From positions 1 through 64,000 of the forward strand of contig WGMN01000009.1 of the NCBI GenBank assembly GCA_016125035.1: a stretch of DNA of 64,000 nucleotides, in the 5' to 3' direction. The translations under genes were made by a program, and so were the position numbers. The notes below the pieces were generated by a model that searched no databases, had not been told where the DNA came from, and saw nothing but the letters and a program-made list of their open reading frames with translations. Positions within the stretch are counted from its first letter, which is position 1. Every line of letters begins with the position of its first letter. The DNA comes from Pseudomonadota bacterium. Its GTDB lineage: Bacteria > Pseudomonadota > Alphaproteobacteria > UBA2136 > UBA6156. Shown here in pieces: positions 17,168 through 25,795 of the stretch.

Positions 17168-17228
17168 GGGTCAAGCCTAGCAAAACCCCAACGCTTTTAA
17201 AAGCCTAACGCCCAACCTTAAGGCTGCG

Positions 17229-17645
17229 TCAAACCAACTCCGTCTCTACGCCGCCCCCCTCGCTCAACGCCCGGCTCACCGGGCACTTGTCGGCAATCTC
17301 TACCAACCGTGCGCGCTGCGCCTCATCCAACGCGCCCTCCACCTTCAACGCACGGTGGAAGATGTCCCGCTTCTCCCCCTCTGCGCCGCGCCGATGCGTC
17401 ACCGTCACCGCCAGCTTGCCCACCGCCCACCCTTTTTGCCTAACATACATCCGCAACGTCATAGTGGTGCAGGCCCCCAACGCACTCATCAGCATTTCCA
17501 TGGGTGTCGCCCCGGTATCCTTGCCACCCAAAGCCTCAGGCTCATCCGCCTTTAATTTATGCTGCCCGCCCACACTTATCTCCTGCGCCCAACCCGCCGC
17601 AGCATCCTCTTCCCAAACCGAAACTTCACGATAATGCACCGCCAT
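17229..17645 (-). CDS. OsmC family protein
   Basis: 138 residues of the OsmC/Ohr fold, a cytosolic family of thiol peroxidases. The conserved first cysteine lies in MLMSALGACTTMTLRMYV and the second in IADKCPVSRALS, the arrangement expected for OsmC/YhfA-type organic hydroperoxide reduction. ATG at 17645 is chosen over one 45 nt upstream because AGAGGG lies 7 nt before it and the protein then starts at the usual place (MAVHYREV). No regulator is adjacent; tRNA-Phe follows upstream. Confidence 0.85.
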   Translation of the reverse strand: MAVHYREVSVWEEDAAAGWAQEISVGGQHKLKADEPEALGGKDTGATPMEMLMSALGACTTMTLRMYVRQKGWAVGKLAVTVTHRRGAEGEKRDIFHRALKVEGALDEAQRARLVEIADKCPVSRALSEGGGVETELV

Positions 17646-17697
17646 GGCCAAACCCTCTTTGTTCTCTTCGTTGGTGAAAAATCCTAGCATGGAAGAA

Positions 17698-17773
17698 TGG
17701 TGGTCAGGGTCAGAATCGAACTGACGACACAGGGATTTTCAATCCCTTGCTCTACCGACTGAGCTACCTGACC
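17698..17773 (-). tRNA. tRNA-Phe (GAA)
   Basis: 76-nt cloverleaf on the minus strand: acceptor GGTCAGG/CCTGACC, anticodon stem AGGGA/TCCCT with loop TTGAAAA (anticodon GAA), T-arm GTCAG/CTGAC with TTCGATT and encoded CCA. Confidence 0.97.
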
Positions 17774-17992
17774 ACATAAGCAGGCGGGCGCACCTTAACA
17801 AAGCGGGCGCATTTCGCAACTTATTTATCAGCCCAAGGCGCCAATTCGGCCTTTCTGCGCCCTTTCCGCGCCCGATCCAAGCCTCGCGAGCCGCTTTTTC
17901 TTCTCCCAAAAGCGTTTTTGCCGCTTGACTCCCTCCCCCACCAGGTTCATAAAGGCGCATACTTCAATGTTATCGAAATAAGGAAACAAGCC

Positions 17993-18502
17993 ATGACTCT
18001 CTCCATGTACCAGGCATCCGTCCCCATGTTCCTGCGCCAACTGGCCAGCCTGTCCGAGGTCCTCAAAAAAGGCGAATCCCACGCCCAAACCAAGGGTTTT
18101 GATCCCCTCAACCTCACCTCCGCCCGCCTGGCGCCGGATATGTTCCCCCTCACCCGCCAGGTGCAAATCGCCACCGATAGCATCAAGGGCTGCGCCGCAC
18201 GGCTCGCGGGGGTAGATGTCCCCAGCTTCCCGGATACCGAAACCACTTTCCCGGAGCTCCAGGAGCGCATCGCCAAAACGGTGGCTTTCCTCAATTCGGT
18301 GCAAGAATCCAAGCTTGAAGGCAGCGAATCCCGCACCATCAACCTTAAGCTTGGCCCCACGGTAGAGCTCACCTTCACCGGGCGCGATTACCTCTTCAAC
18401 TTCGCCATCCCCAACGCCTTTTTCCACATCACCACGGCCTACGATATCCTGCGCCATAACGGGGTGGAGATCGGCAAGCGCGATTTTTTAGGTAATTTTT
18501 AA
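17993..18502 (+). CDS. DUF1993 family protein
   Basis: 169 residues of the DUF1993 family, small helical proteins related to DinB-like four-helix folds; biochemical role unknown. Typical features: [20 protein letters not shown] at the N-terminus, [17 protein letters not shown] in helix 2, and a C-terminal [29 protein letters not shown], the strongest family signature. AAGGAA precedes ATG 17993, which excludes the longer reading. Standalone gene between tRNA-Phe and the ABC exporter. Confidence 0.82.
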   Translation: MTLSMYQASVPMFLRQLASLSEVLKKGESHAQTKGFDPLNLTSARLAPDMFPLTRQVQIATDSIKGCAARLAGVDVPSFPDTETTFPELQERIAKTVAFLNSVQESKLEGSESRTINLKLGPTVELTFTGRDYLFNFAIPNAFFHITTAYDILRHNGVEIGKRDFLGNF

Positions 18503-18539
18503 CCTAGCAAAAGCCAAAACCTGCCTTATGATGCGCTCC

Positions 18540-19472
18540 ATGCCGTCCATCGTCACCGTCTCCAACCTCACCAAAACCTACAAGGGCGGTTTTCAGGCAC
18601 TCAAAACCATCAACCTGGAGATCCGGGAGGGCGAGATCTTCGCCCTCCTCGGCCCCAACGGCGCAGGCAAAACCACGCTCATCAACATCATCTGCGGCAT
18701 CGTCAACCCCACGTCCGGCACCATCACCGCGGCGGGGCACGATATCATCAAAAACTACCGCGCCGCGCGCAAGCTCATCGGCCTGGTGCCTCAGGAACTC
18801 ACCACCGAAGCGTTTGAAACGGTCTTCAACACCGTCAGCTTCAGCCGCGGCCTCTTCGGCCTCTCCCCTAACCCGGCCTATATCGAGAAGATCCTCAAAG
18901 CCCTCTCGCTCTGGGAGAAGAAGGATAACAAGATCATGACGCTCTCCGGCGGCATGAAGCGCCGCGTGCTCATCGCCAAAGCCCTGTCGCACGAACCGCG
19001 CATCTTGTTTTTGGACGAACCCACCGCCGGCGTGGATGTGGAACTCCGCCGTGATATGTGGAAAGTGGTGCGCAAACTGCGCGAATCCGGCGTCACCATC
19101 ATCCTCACCACCCACTATATCGAGGAAGCTCAGGAGATGGCCGATAGGGTCGGCGTCATCCGCAAAGGCGAGATCATTCTGGTGGAAGACAAAACCGCGC
19201 TGATGGAAAAACTCGGCAACAAGCAGCTCACCCTGCACCTGGCCAAAAAGCTCGCCAAAGTCCCGGCCAAACTCTCTTCCTACAACCTCACGCTGGCCAA
19301 GTCGGGCAAGGATCTCACCTATACCTACGGCGCCCACACCCAGCATGAGAGCATCTCCAAACTGCTGGCGGCGCTTACCAAGGAGGGCATCACGGTGGAT
19401 GACCTCACCACCAAGCAAAGCTCGCTGGAAGAAATTTTCGTCAGCCTGGTCCATCAGGGAGAAGCCGCATGA
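18540..19472 (+). CDS. ABC transporter ATP-binding protein
   Basis: 310 residues. Nucleotide-binding subunit of an ABC-2 exporter: Walker [11 protein letters not shown]-loop VPQE, signature LSGGMKRR, Walker [11 protein letters not shown] and switch His in [10 protein letters not shown]-terminal ~80-residue extension follows, as in YadG/multidrug or polysaccharide exporters. Start at 18540 is preferred over in-frame ATGs at 18528/18531 because TATGAT ends 7 nt before it and there is no SD, consistent with a leaderless mRNA whose -10 box would include the upstream ATGs. The stop overlaps the permease start (ATGA). Confidence 0.9.
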   Translation: MPSIVTVSNLTKTYKGGFQALKTINLEIREGEIFALLGPNGAGKTTLINIICGIVNPTSGTITAAGHDIIKNYRAARKLIGLVPQELTTEAFETVFNTVSFSRGLFGLSPNPAYIEKILKALSLWEKKDNKIMTLSGGMKRRVLIAKALSHEPRILFLDEPTAGVDVELRRDMWKVVRKLRESGVTIILTTHYIEEAQEMADRVGVIRKGEIILVEDKTALMEKLGNKQLTLHLAKKLAKVPAKLSSYNLTLAKSGKDLTYTYGAHTQHESISKLLAALTKEGITVDDLTTKQSSLEEIFVSLVHQGEAA

Positions 19473-20236
19473 GGTTCAACGTCCACGCCGTCCACGCCAT
19501 CTATATGTATGAGATGCACCGCACCTGGCGCACCATCATGCAAAGCGTCATCTCGCCGGTGCTATCCACCTCTTTGTATTTCATCGTCTTTGGCGCCGCC
19601 ATCGGCTCGCACATGAACTCTATTGGCGGTGTGCCTTACGGCGCCTTCATCGTGCCCGGCCTCATCATGCTGTCCCTGCTCACGCAAAGCATTTCCAACG
19701 CCTCATTCGGCATCTATTTCCCCCGCTTCGTCGGCACCATTTACGAGCTCATGTCCGCCCCCGTGTCGTATGTGGAGATCGTCATCGGCTACGTCGGCGC
19801 CGCCGCCAGCAAGTCCCTCATCTTGGGTGCGCTCATCCTCGCCACCGCAAGCCTGTTCGTGCCCTTGCACATCGCCCACCCGTTCATGGTGCTGCTGTTC
19901 CTGGTGCTCACCTCGGTCACCTTCAGCCTGTTCGGCTTCATCATCGGCATCTGGGCAGATGGGTTCGAAAAGCTGCAACTCATCCCGCTGCTCGTCATCA
20001 CCCCGCTTACCTTCTTAGGGGGCAGCTTCTACTCCATCTCCATGCTGCCGCCGTTCTGGCAAAAGGTCACACTGTTCAATCCCGTCGTCTACCTCGTCAG
20101 CGGCTTCCGCTGGAGCTTTTACGATATCGCCGACATCCACATCGGCATCAGCCTGGGGGCAACCTTCGCCTTCCTCCTCGCTTGCATGCTGGTGGTGCGC
20201 TGGATCTTCCTCACCGGCTACCGGCTGAAGAACTAA
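19469..20236 (+). CDS. ABC-2 type transporter permease
   Basis: 255 residues with six predicted helices. Membrane subunit partner of the preceding ATPase (4-bp overlap). ABC-2 hallmarks: an N-terminal amphipathic stretch ([13 protein letters not shown]), [18 protein letters not shown] and the C-terminal signature [21 protein letters not shown]. One half-transporter pair, so it acts as a dimer. Related to YadH-like exporters; the substrate is not evident from the sequence. Confidence 0.9.
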   Translation: MRFNVHAVHAIYMYEMHRTWRTIMQSVISPVLSTSLYFIVFGAAIGSHMNSIGGVPYGAFIVPGLIMLSLLTQSISNASFGIYFPRFVGTIYELMSAPVSYVEIVIGYVGAAASKSLILGALILATASLFVPLHIAHPFMVLLFLVLTSVTFSLFGFIIGIWADGFEKLQLIPLLVITPLTFLGGSFYSISMLPPFWQKVTLFNPVVYLVSGFRWSFYDIADIHIGISLGATFAFLLACMLVVRWIFLTGYRLKN

Positions 20237-20249
20237 ACGGAAAAAGCAA

Positions 20250-20275
20250 AAAAGGCCCTGCGGGCCTTTTTCTTT
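20250..20275 (+). terminator. Terminator after ABC exporter
   Basis: aaaaaggccc-tgc-gggccttttt, symmetrical, with T runs on both strands. It can serve the ABC operon and the convergent 108-residue gene. Confidence 0.85.
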
Positions 20276-20277
20276 AG

Positions 20278-20604
20278 CTAACAACGGCCATGCTTGGCAT
20301 GTCCCGGCGGGCACCAGCGGCGCGCCTCGCGGTGGTCAGCATGTGCCCAGTAAGGCGGGTGCCGCTCATCGTAAACCACGTATTCACGCTCACGTGGTTC
20401 ATAGTAATAACGGTTGTAGGCAACAACCCGCGGGTCGCGCCACCAGCTGTCACCATCATCCAGCGTCAGCAACTGGCCGTCGGGCAGGCGCACGCGCACC
20501 GCCTCCAGAGAGAGTGAGGCAGCATGGGCCACCGGCAACAGCGCCACCGCCATCGCCACGCCCGCCAAGGCGGTATAGGCTAGAGAAGAGCAATTCATCA
20601 ACAT
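20278..20604 (-). CDS. Secreted 108-residue protein
   Basis: Not recognised. A signal peptide (residues ~1-28, cleavage after VAHAA) is followed by a small mature domain rich in Tyr, Arg, Asp and His (VVAYNRYYYEPREREYVVYDERHPPYW), ending in a Cys/His-rich tail (WCPPGHAKHGRC). AAGGAG lies 6-7 nt before the ATG. Periplasmic or surface location is likely; the mature domain loosely recalls small Alphaproteobacteria envelope proteins with YxRYY motifs. No function assigned. Confidence 0.65.
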   Translation of the reverse strand: MLMNCSSLAYTALAGVAMAVALLPVAHAASLSLEAVRVRLPDGQLLTLDDGDSWWRDPRVVAYNRYYYEPREREYVVYDERHPPYWAHADHREARRWCPPGHAKHGRC

Positions 20605-20728
20605 AACTCCTTCTTGGTTTCAGCACGGCAAGGCCATGCACGCCTTTAAATATGCCGGGCCGGATATATAAAAACGATAAGGAACCTCTTATTCCTCTTT
20701 CCCGGCAAGGCTGGCGTAATGCGCAAAA

Positions 20729-20754
20729 ACGGGGCCTCATGGCCCCGTTCGCAT
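20729..20754 (-). terminator. Terminator of glycine-zipper lipoprotein
   Basis: Hairpin aacggggcc-tcat-ggccccgtt followed on the minus strand by a T-rich tract (GTTTTTGCG), 12-17 bp after the stop at 20766. Confidence 0.8.
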
Positions 20755-20765
20755 AACAACAGCAC

Positions 20766-21074
20766 TTAGTAGCTGCTGCTGTGGGTCTCATCCATGTGCT
20801 CGCCCACGGCAAAGCCGCTGGCAATCCCCGCCAGCAAGCCCACACCTGCCCCCACAATGGCGCCTGTCCACGGGTTGCTGCTCAGCAAGGCGGCTACGCC
20901 CACACCCAAACCGGCACCAAAACCAGTGCCCACCACGGCCCCACCGGCAGTGGTTCCAAGGGTGTTTGTGGTGGTGTCCTGCAGGCTGTTATGCATGGTA
21001 GAGCAGCCGGTCATCGCCAACGCGCCACCGCACAAGGCGGCGGTCATCAATGTCTTCTTCACTGAAGTCGTCAT
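20766..21074 (-). CDS. Glycine-zipper outer membrane lipoprotein
   Basis: 102 residues. Signal peptide with lipobox MTGC (lipidated Cys at ~24), then a glycine-zipper region (residues ~40-90) of GxxxG repeats such as GGAVVGTGFGAGLGVGVAALL and GAIVGAGVGLLAGIASGF, which pack as a membrane-inserting helical hairpin. It resembles the Pal/RcsF-neighbour or SlyB/YMGG-type glycine zipper lipoproteins of the envelope. The C-terminus is acidic/Ser-rich. It is a stand-alone gene with its own terminator; general role in envelope stability inferred from the family. Confidence 0.75.
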   Translation of the reverse strand: MTTSVKKTLMTAALCGGALAMTGCSTMHNSLQDTTTNTLGTTAGGAVVGTGFGAGLGVGVAALLSSNPWTGAIVGAGVGLLAGIASGFAVGEHMDETHSSSY

Positions 21075-21180
21075 CGTCTTTCTCCCTCTTGGTTGAGTTT
21101 CACAAACCTTACCGGCGCCAGCATAAAAATGTCGTACAACTTAGCCCCCCAGATGAAAAACCGCCGCAAAAACACGGTGT

Positions 21181-22719
21181 TCAATCCACCGCCGGCACCG
21201 CATGCCCTTTAGCCGCCTTGGCCGGGGCCTTCAGCAAAAACACCAGCGGCATCAACACCACCGTCATCAGCATCATCAACTTAAAATCGTCCAGATAAGC
21301 CACCATCTGCGCCTGCGCCGTCACCATCCCGTTCAACGCCGCCAGCCCCTGTGGCGTGGCCAGGTCCAAGCCCTTCGCCATCGCCAATTGGGGGTTGTAG
21401 GGGGTCAGCCGCGCAGCCAGCTGGGCATGCACAATCTGCGTGTTCTGCGCCAGCAACGTCGCCACAACCGAAACCCCCACGCTGCTGCCCAAATTGCGCA
21501 CCAGGTTATAAAGCCCGGTGCCGTCTGTGCGCATTTTCTGCGGCAAGGTGCCAAAGGCCATCACACTCAACGAGCCGAAAATAAACCCCAACCCCAGCCC
21601 CTGCACCACCCCGCTGGTAATAAACGGTGCCACTCCCATCTGCGGCGAAAAGCCGGTCATCTGCCACAGAGAAAAAACGGTCAGCCCCAACCCGGTAAAA
21701 ATCAACGCGCGCCCGTCCACGCGCCCGCCCAGGCGCCCCAGCACCAGCATGGCGGCCATGGTGCCCATGCCGCGCGGCGCCAGCACCATGCCGGTGGTCA
21801 TAATCGGGTAGCCGTACAAGGTTTGCATCATCGGCGGCAACAGGGCCATGGTGGCCAGCAAGATCACCCCCACACCAAAAATCAGCACCATCCCCACGGC
21901 AAAGTTGCGGTCGGCAAACAAGTGCGGCCGGATGAACGGCTCCCGCGTGGTAAAGCTGTGCACCACAAACATATAAGCTGCCACCGCCGCCAACGCCGCC
22001 TCCACCATAATCTCGGGCGAGGCAAACCAGTCCAGGTTCTCCCCCCGGTCCAGCATCAGCTGAAAAGCCCCCACCGCCACCGCAAACAAACCAAAGCCGA
22101 ACAAATCAAACTTGCGCCGCCGCACCTCGGTCTCGGGCAGAAACAACAGCATGCCGGCAAAGGCCAGCAACCCCACCGGCAGGTTAATGTAAAACACCCA
22201 GCGCCAGCTCATGCTGTCTGTCAACCAGCCGCCCAGCGTCGGGCCGATGATCGGCGCCACCATAATCCCCGCCCCCCAAATCGCCATCGCCTGGCCGTGT
22301 TTCTCGCGCGGGTTGATGTCCAGCAGCACCGACTGCGAAAGCGGCACCAGCGCTGCGCCAAACACTCCCTGCAAGGTGCGGAAGATCACCATCTCATCCA
22401 GCGAAATGGCAGTCCCGCATAGCATCGATGCCACCACAAACCCACCCACCGCAATCAAAAACAAACGCTTGCGCCCCAACCTGTCGGCCAGCCAACCGGT
22501 CACCGGGGTCATAATCGCGGCGGCAATAATGTACGAGGTCAGCACCCAGGTAATAGTATCGGTGGCCGCGCCCAAGCTGCTCTGCATGTTGGGCAACGCC
22601 ACGTTGGCAATGGTGGTGTCCAGCGCCTGCATGGCGGTGGCCAGCATCACGGCTACGGTCACCAACGCCTTGTTGGCAACCGGCGTATGGCCGCCTACGG
22701 CCGCGGCGGCGCTGGCCAT
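21181..22719 (-). CDS. emrB: DHA2 family MFS multidrug efflux permease
   Basis: 512 residues, 14 predicted helices. EmrB/QacA-type drug:H+ antiporter. Visible motifs: motif D1/family start TAMQALDTTIANVALPNMQ, motif A GWLADRLGRKRLFL, and motif C-like GAGIMVAPIIGPTLGGWL. It works with EmrA and an outer membrane factor to move toxic hydrophobic compounds across both membranes. The start lies 25 bp inside the emrA end, so translation is coupled. The nearby outer membrane factor at 24.4-25.8 kb could serve this pump and MacAB. Confidence 0.92.
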   Translation of the reverse strand: MASAAAAVGGHTPVANKALVTVAVMLATAMQALDTTIANVALPNMQSSLGAATDTITWVLTSYIIAAAIMTPVTGWLADRLGRKRLFLIAVGGFVVASMLCGTAISLDEMVIFRTLQGVFGAALVPLSQSVLLDINPREKHGQAMAIWGAGIMVAPIIGPTLGGWLTDSMSWRWVFYINLPVGLLAFAGMLLFLPETEVRRRKFDLFGFGLFAVAVGAFQLMLDRGENLDWFASPEIMVEAALAAVAAYMFVVHSFTTREPFIRPHLFADRNFAVGMVLIFGVGVILLATMALLPPMMQTLYGYPIMTTGMVLAPRGMGTMAAMLVLGRLGGRVDGRALIFTGLGLTVFSLWQMTGFSPQMGVAPFITSGVVQGLGLGFIFGSLSVMAFGTLPQKMRTDGTGLYNLVRNLGSSVGVSVVATLLAQNTQIVHAQLAARLTPYNPQLAMAKGLDLATPQGLAALNGMVTAQAQMVAYLDDFKLMMLMTVVLMPLVFLLKAPAKAAKGHAVPAVD

Positions 22720-23831
22720 GTGGCAGATACCGTTTCAGCAGGCGCCGCCACCACATCCTGGTGCGGCGCATGGTGCAGGTAGCGGTAAAGGCGCCGGTGC
22801 CCGGTGTCCACTTCCGCCACCACACTCAAACCGCTTTGCAGCCGCACTCCGGCGGGCAACTGCGTCAGGCGCAACCGCACCGGCACGCGCTGCACCACCT
22901 TCACCCAGTTGCCGGTGGCGTTCTGCGCCGGCAGCAGAGAGAACTGCGCCCCCGTCCCCGCGCCCAAGCTCTCCACCACCGCGCCCAAGGTCACGCCCGG
23001 GTAGGCATCCACGCTCACCGTGGCGGGCTGGCCCACGCGCATGTAGGTCAGCTGCGTTTCCTTAAAATTGGCTTCCACCCAGGTGCGGCCACTCTTCACC
23101 AGGCTCATCACCGCACTGCCCGGCTGCAAATATTGCCCCACCTGCAACTTGCCCGTCTGCGCGATCATCCCGTCGGCCGGCGCCACCACCGTGGTGTGCG
23201 AAAGGTCCACCTGCGCCTGCCCCAGCCGCGCCTCGGCCGCCTGCACCAACGCATGGTTCCCGGTCTCAATATCGGGGTTGCCCTGCAACGCCGCCAATGC
23301 CTTGGCCGCCGCACTCTGCGCCGAGGCCAACTTGTCGCGCGCCGCCTTCAACTGGTAGGTGGCGGCATCCACCTGCGCCTGGCTGGCCGCGCCACTTGGG
23401 CGCAAGGCCTCCAGCCGCTGCGCGGTGGCCTGCTGCAACGCCAAATTGGCCTTGGCCTCGCCAATATCCGCCTCCGATTGCCGGTAATCGCCCTTCAACT
23501 GCTCCACCTGCGCCGTGGCATTCACCACGGCAGCCTTGGCGTTCTGCAACGCCAGCTCATAAGGCACCGGGTCGAAAGTGAACAAAACCTGGCCTGTTTG
23601 CACTGGCTGGTTTTCGGTCACGTTCACCGCAGTAATGCGCCCAGAGATATCCGAACTCACCATAATCATATCCTGCTGCACATAGGCATCGTCAGTGCTC
23701 TCAAAACGCCCCTCGTAAAGCCAGAAGAACACCCCCACCAACACCACCAGCGTGGGCACGCCCCACATCAGCAGGCGGCGGCGCTGCTGCTGTTCCGGCG
23801 TCGGCTGGGCAGGGGCGGCAGGCGGGTTCAT
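22695..23831 (-). CDS. emrA: EmrA-type membrane fusion protein
   Basis: 378 residues. HlyD/EmrA periplasmic adaptor: a short cytoplasmic Pro/Gln-rich start, one helix (MWGVPTLVVLVGVFFWLY), a lipoyl half-motif (ISGRITAVNVTENQPVQTGQ), a coiled-coil hairpin of ~110 residues, the second lipoyl half (VVAPADGMIAQTGKLQVGQYL) and a beta-barrel domain. It links EmrB with an outer membrane channel. The start overlaps the marR stop by 4 bp. The C-terminal ~45 residues include His-rich YRYLHHAPHQ, an ordinary variable tail. Confidence 0.9.
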   Translation of the reverse strand: MNPPAAPAQPTPEQQQRRRLLMWGVPTLVVLVGVFFWLYEGRFESTDDAYVQQDMIMVSSDISGRITAVNVTENQPVQTGQVLFTFDPVPYELALQNAKAAVVNATAQVEQLKGDYRQSEADIGEAKANLALQQATAQRLEALRPSGAASQAQVDAATYQLKAARDKLASAQSAAAKALAALQGNPDIETGNHALVQAAEARLGQAQVDLSHTTVVAPADGMIAQTGKLQVGQYLQPGSAVMSLVKSGRTWVEANFKETQLTYMRVGQPATVSVDAYPGVTLGAVVESLGAGTGAQFSLLPAQNATGNWVKVVQRVPVRLRLTQLPAGVRLQSGLSVVAEVDTGHRRLYRYLHHAPHQDVVAAPAETVSATWPAPPRP

Positions 23832-24292
23832 GCGCGCACTCCATTTTCCATGGCCGAGTTCACACTCATGCCGCTCAAGTTCTCATTCATCCCCAGCAAT
23901 GCCTCGCGCAGTTGCCTTTGCATGCTGGCGGGTATACCCCGCAAAGCTTCGGCCAGAACCTTCTGCCCCAGCGCGCGCAACTTTAACAGCACCGGCCGCG
24001 CCTTCGCCGTCAAATACACACAACGCACACGCTTGTCGGCCTTGTCTGCCCGGCGCAACACCCAGCCACCCTTCTCCATACGCTCCAAAAGGCGCGTTAA
24101 GGTAATCGGCTCAATTTCCAGCTTGTCTGCCAGGGCCGCCTGGTGCATCCCCTCCTGGCGCGAGATATGCGCCAGCACCTGCCATTGCGAGCGGGTCAAA
24201 CCCAGGTCGCGCACTCTGCTGTCAAAGCGGCGCCGCAACAGGCGCGCGGTATCGCACAGCAAAAATCCCAAGTTGTCATAACCATCACTCAT
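23828..24292 (-). CDS. MarR family transcriptional regulator
   Basis: 154 residues. Winged helix dimer repressor: LTRSQWQVLAHISRQEGMHQAALADKLEIEPITLTRLLERMEKGGWVLR is the recognition-helix region with the wing R-x-D-KADKRVR following. First gene of the emrAB operon, so it probably represses its own operon and is released by drugs. An 18-bp perfect palindrome lies 9 bp upstream of the start codon and is the evident operator. Confidence 0.92.
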   Translation of the reverse strand: MSDGYDNLGFLLCDTARLLRRRFDSRVRDLGLTRSQWQVLAHISRQEGMHQAALADKLEIEPITLTRLLERMEKGGWVLRRADKADKRVRCVYLTAKARPVLLKLRALGQKVLAEALRGIPASMQRQLREALLGMNENLSGMSVNSAMENGVRA

Positions 24293-24300
24293 GCTTTAAA

Positions 24301-24318
24301 TCATAAGCTAGCTTATGA
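24301..24318. promoter_or_regulatory. Palindromic operator of the marR-emrAB operon
   Basis: TCATAAGCTAGCTTATGA reads the same on both strands over 18 bp and starts 9 bp upstream of the marR start codon. Size and position match MarR-family operators; it would overlap the promoter or initiation region of the operon. Confidence 0.8.
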
Positions 24319-24443
24319 GTTTTAAAAGCCCCTTCCACAAATAAATTCCCCACCGTGTCCTCGCCGCACCCAGGCCAACAAGCCCTGCGATAGGCTAAAA
24401 AGAGCCCTTGCATCCTTTAAATAATACCTTATTTTTTAAACTC

Positions 24444-25784
24444 TTACCCCTCTCCTCCCAACGCACGGATCAAATTCACCGTCGCGGTCAAATAATCCTG
24501 CCGTGTCTGCGCCAGCGCACTCACACTGCTCAGCAACGTCCGCTGCGCATCTAATAGCTCCAGCATGCTGATCACTCCGTTATCAAAGCGCAGCTGCGCC
24601 AGCTTGGCGGTGGTGCGCGCACTCTCGGCGGCCACCTGCTGCTGTTCAAGCTGGCCGCGCAGGCTGTTTACATTGGCCAGCGCATCTTCCACTTCGCGCA
24701 GGGCATTCAGCACCGTGGCACGGTAAGTCGCCACCAGCTCAGCCTCACGCTCCTGGCTCAAGGTCACGCCCGCCCACAAGCTTCCGCCGTGGAAAATAGG
24801 CGCCAGCAAACTCGCGCCAATGCTGGCCTCCGGCGCCGTCGGGTCAATCGCCAACGCCCCGCTCAAACTCAAGCTCAGTTGGGGGAACAACGCCGCCCGC
24901 GCCACGCCGATATTCGCATTGGCCGCGCGCAGGCTGGCTTCCGCCGCCCTTATGTCGGGCCGCCGCATCACCACCTCCGCCGGGCCATTCAACGGTATCT
25001 CCGGCACTGTCAAACTCACCAACGTGCCAGAGGGCGCGCTAAACATGCTGGCGCTCTGCCCCAACAACACCGCCAGGGCGTTCTCCGCCAGTTGCGCCTG
25101 TGCGCCTTGGGCCAGCTTGGCGGCACGCAAACTGGCCACCTGGTTCTGCTGCTGGCTCAACTCCACGTCCGAGAGCACCCCCGCCTGCCGCCGCACCTCC
25201 GTCAAACGCAAAATATCCTCGGCAAACGCCAAACTCTGCGAGGTCAACTGCATGCGCTCACGCGCCCCAATCACCGCAAACCAGCCGCTGGCCACATCTC
25301 CTTGCACCGCCAGCCGGGTGGCCTGGCCGGCAAATTGCGTGCCCTGCAGGCTCGCCACCGCCGCCTGCCGTGCCGCACGGTTGCCACCAAACAGGTCCAC
25401 CTCGTAGCTCAAGGTTGCCCCGGCGTTGGTGTTAAAGGTGGTGTCGGTGGCACCGTCGTCAAAGCGCTTGCTGGTGCCAAGGCTGGCATCCACCTTGGGC
25501 AACAGCGCCGCCCCGGCTTGGGTCAGCGCCGCCCGCGCCTGGCGCACCCGCGCCTGGGCGGCCTCAATGTCCGTGTTAGCCGCAGCCGCCTGCTCCTCCA
25601 GGTGGTTTAAATCAGCATTGCCATACCCTTGCCACCACGCAGCGGGGATGGTCGCGGAAACCACCCCCTGCCCACCAGCATCTTTCCACCCCTGCGCCGT
25701 CGGCACTTCGGGCGTGCGCAACGGCGGCACCAACGTGCAGGCACTCACTGTCAGTGCCGCCAACAAAATCAGAATGCGTGCCAT
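24444..25784 (-). CDS. RND/MacAB outer membrane efflux lipoprotein
   Basis: 446 residues of the TolC/NodT outer membrane factor family. Signal peptide with lipobox (VSAC, start MARILILLAALTVSAC), two repeated beta-barrel/helix halves, and typical segments PAAWWQGYGNADLN, SYEVDLFGGNRAAR and RRPDIRAAEASLRAANANIGVARAALFPQLSL. It forms the trimeric exit duct. ATG at 25784 is chosen because AGGAGAG precedes it and it gives a lipoprotein signal; a much longer upstream reading overlaps macB and is not real. It is the third gene of macA-macB-OMF. Confidence 0.9.
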   Translation of the reverse strand: MARILILLAALTVSACTLVPPLRTPEVPTAQGWKDAGGQGVVSATIPAAWWQGYGNADLNHLEEQAAAANTDIEAAQARVRQARAALTQAGAALLPKVDASLGTSKRFDDGATDTTFNTNAGATLSYEVDLFGGNRAARQAAVASLQGTQFAGQATRLAVQGDVASGWFAVIGARERMQLTSQSLAFAEDILRLTEVRRQAGVLSDVELSQQQNQVASLRAAKLAQGAQAQLAENALAVLLGQSASMFSAPSGTLVSLTVPEIPLNGPAEVVMRRPDIRAAEASLRAANANIGVARAALFPQLSLSLSGALAIDPTAPEASIGASLLAPIFHGGSLWAGVTLSQEREAELVATYRATVLNALREVEDALANVNSLRGQLEQQQVAAESARTTAKLAQLRFDNGVISMLELLDAQRTLLSSVSALAQTRQDYLTATVNLIRALGGEG

Positions 25785-25795
25785 CTGCTCTCTCC

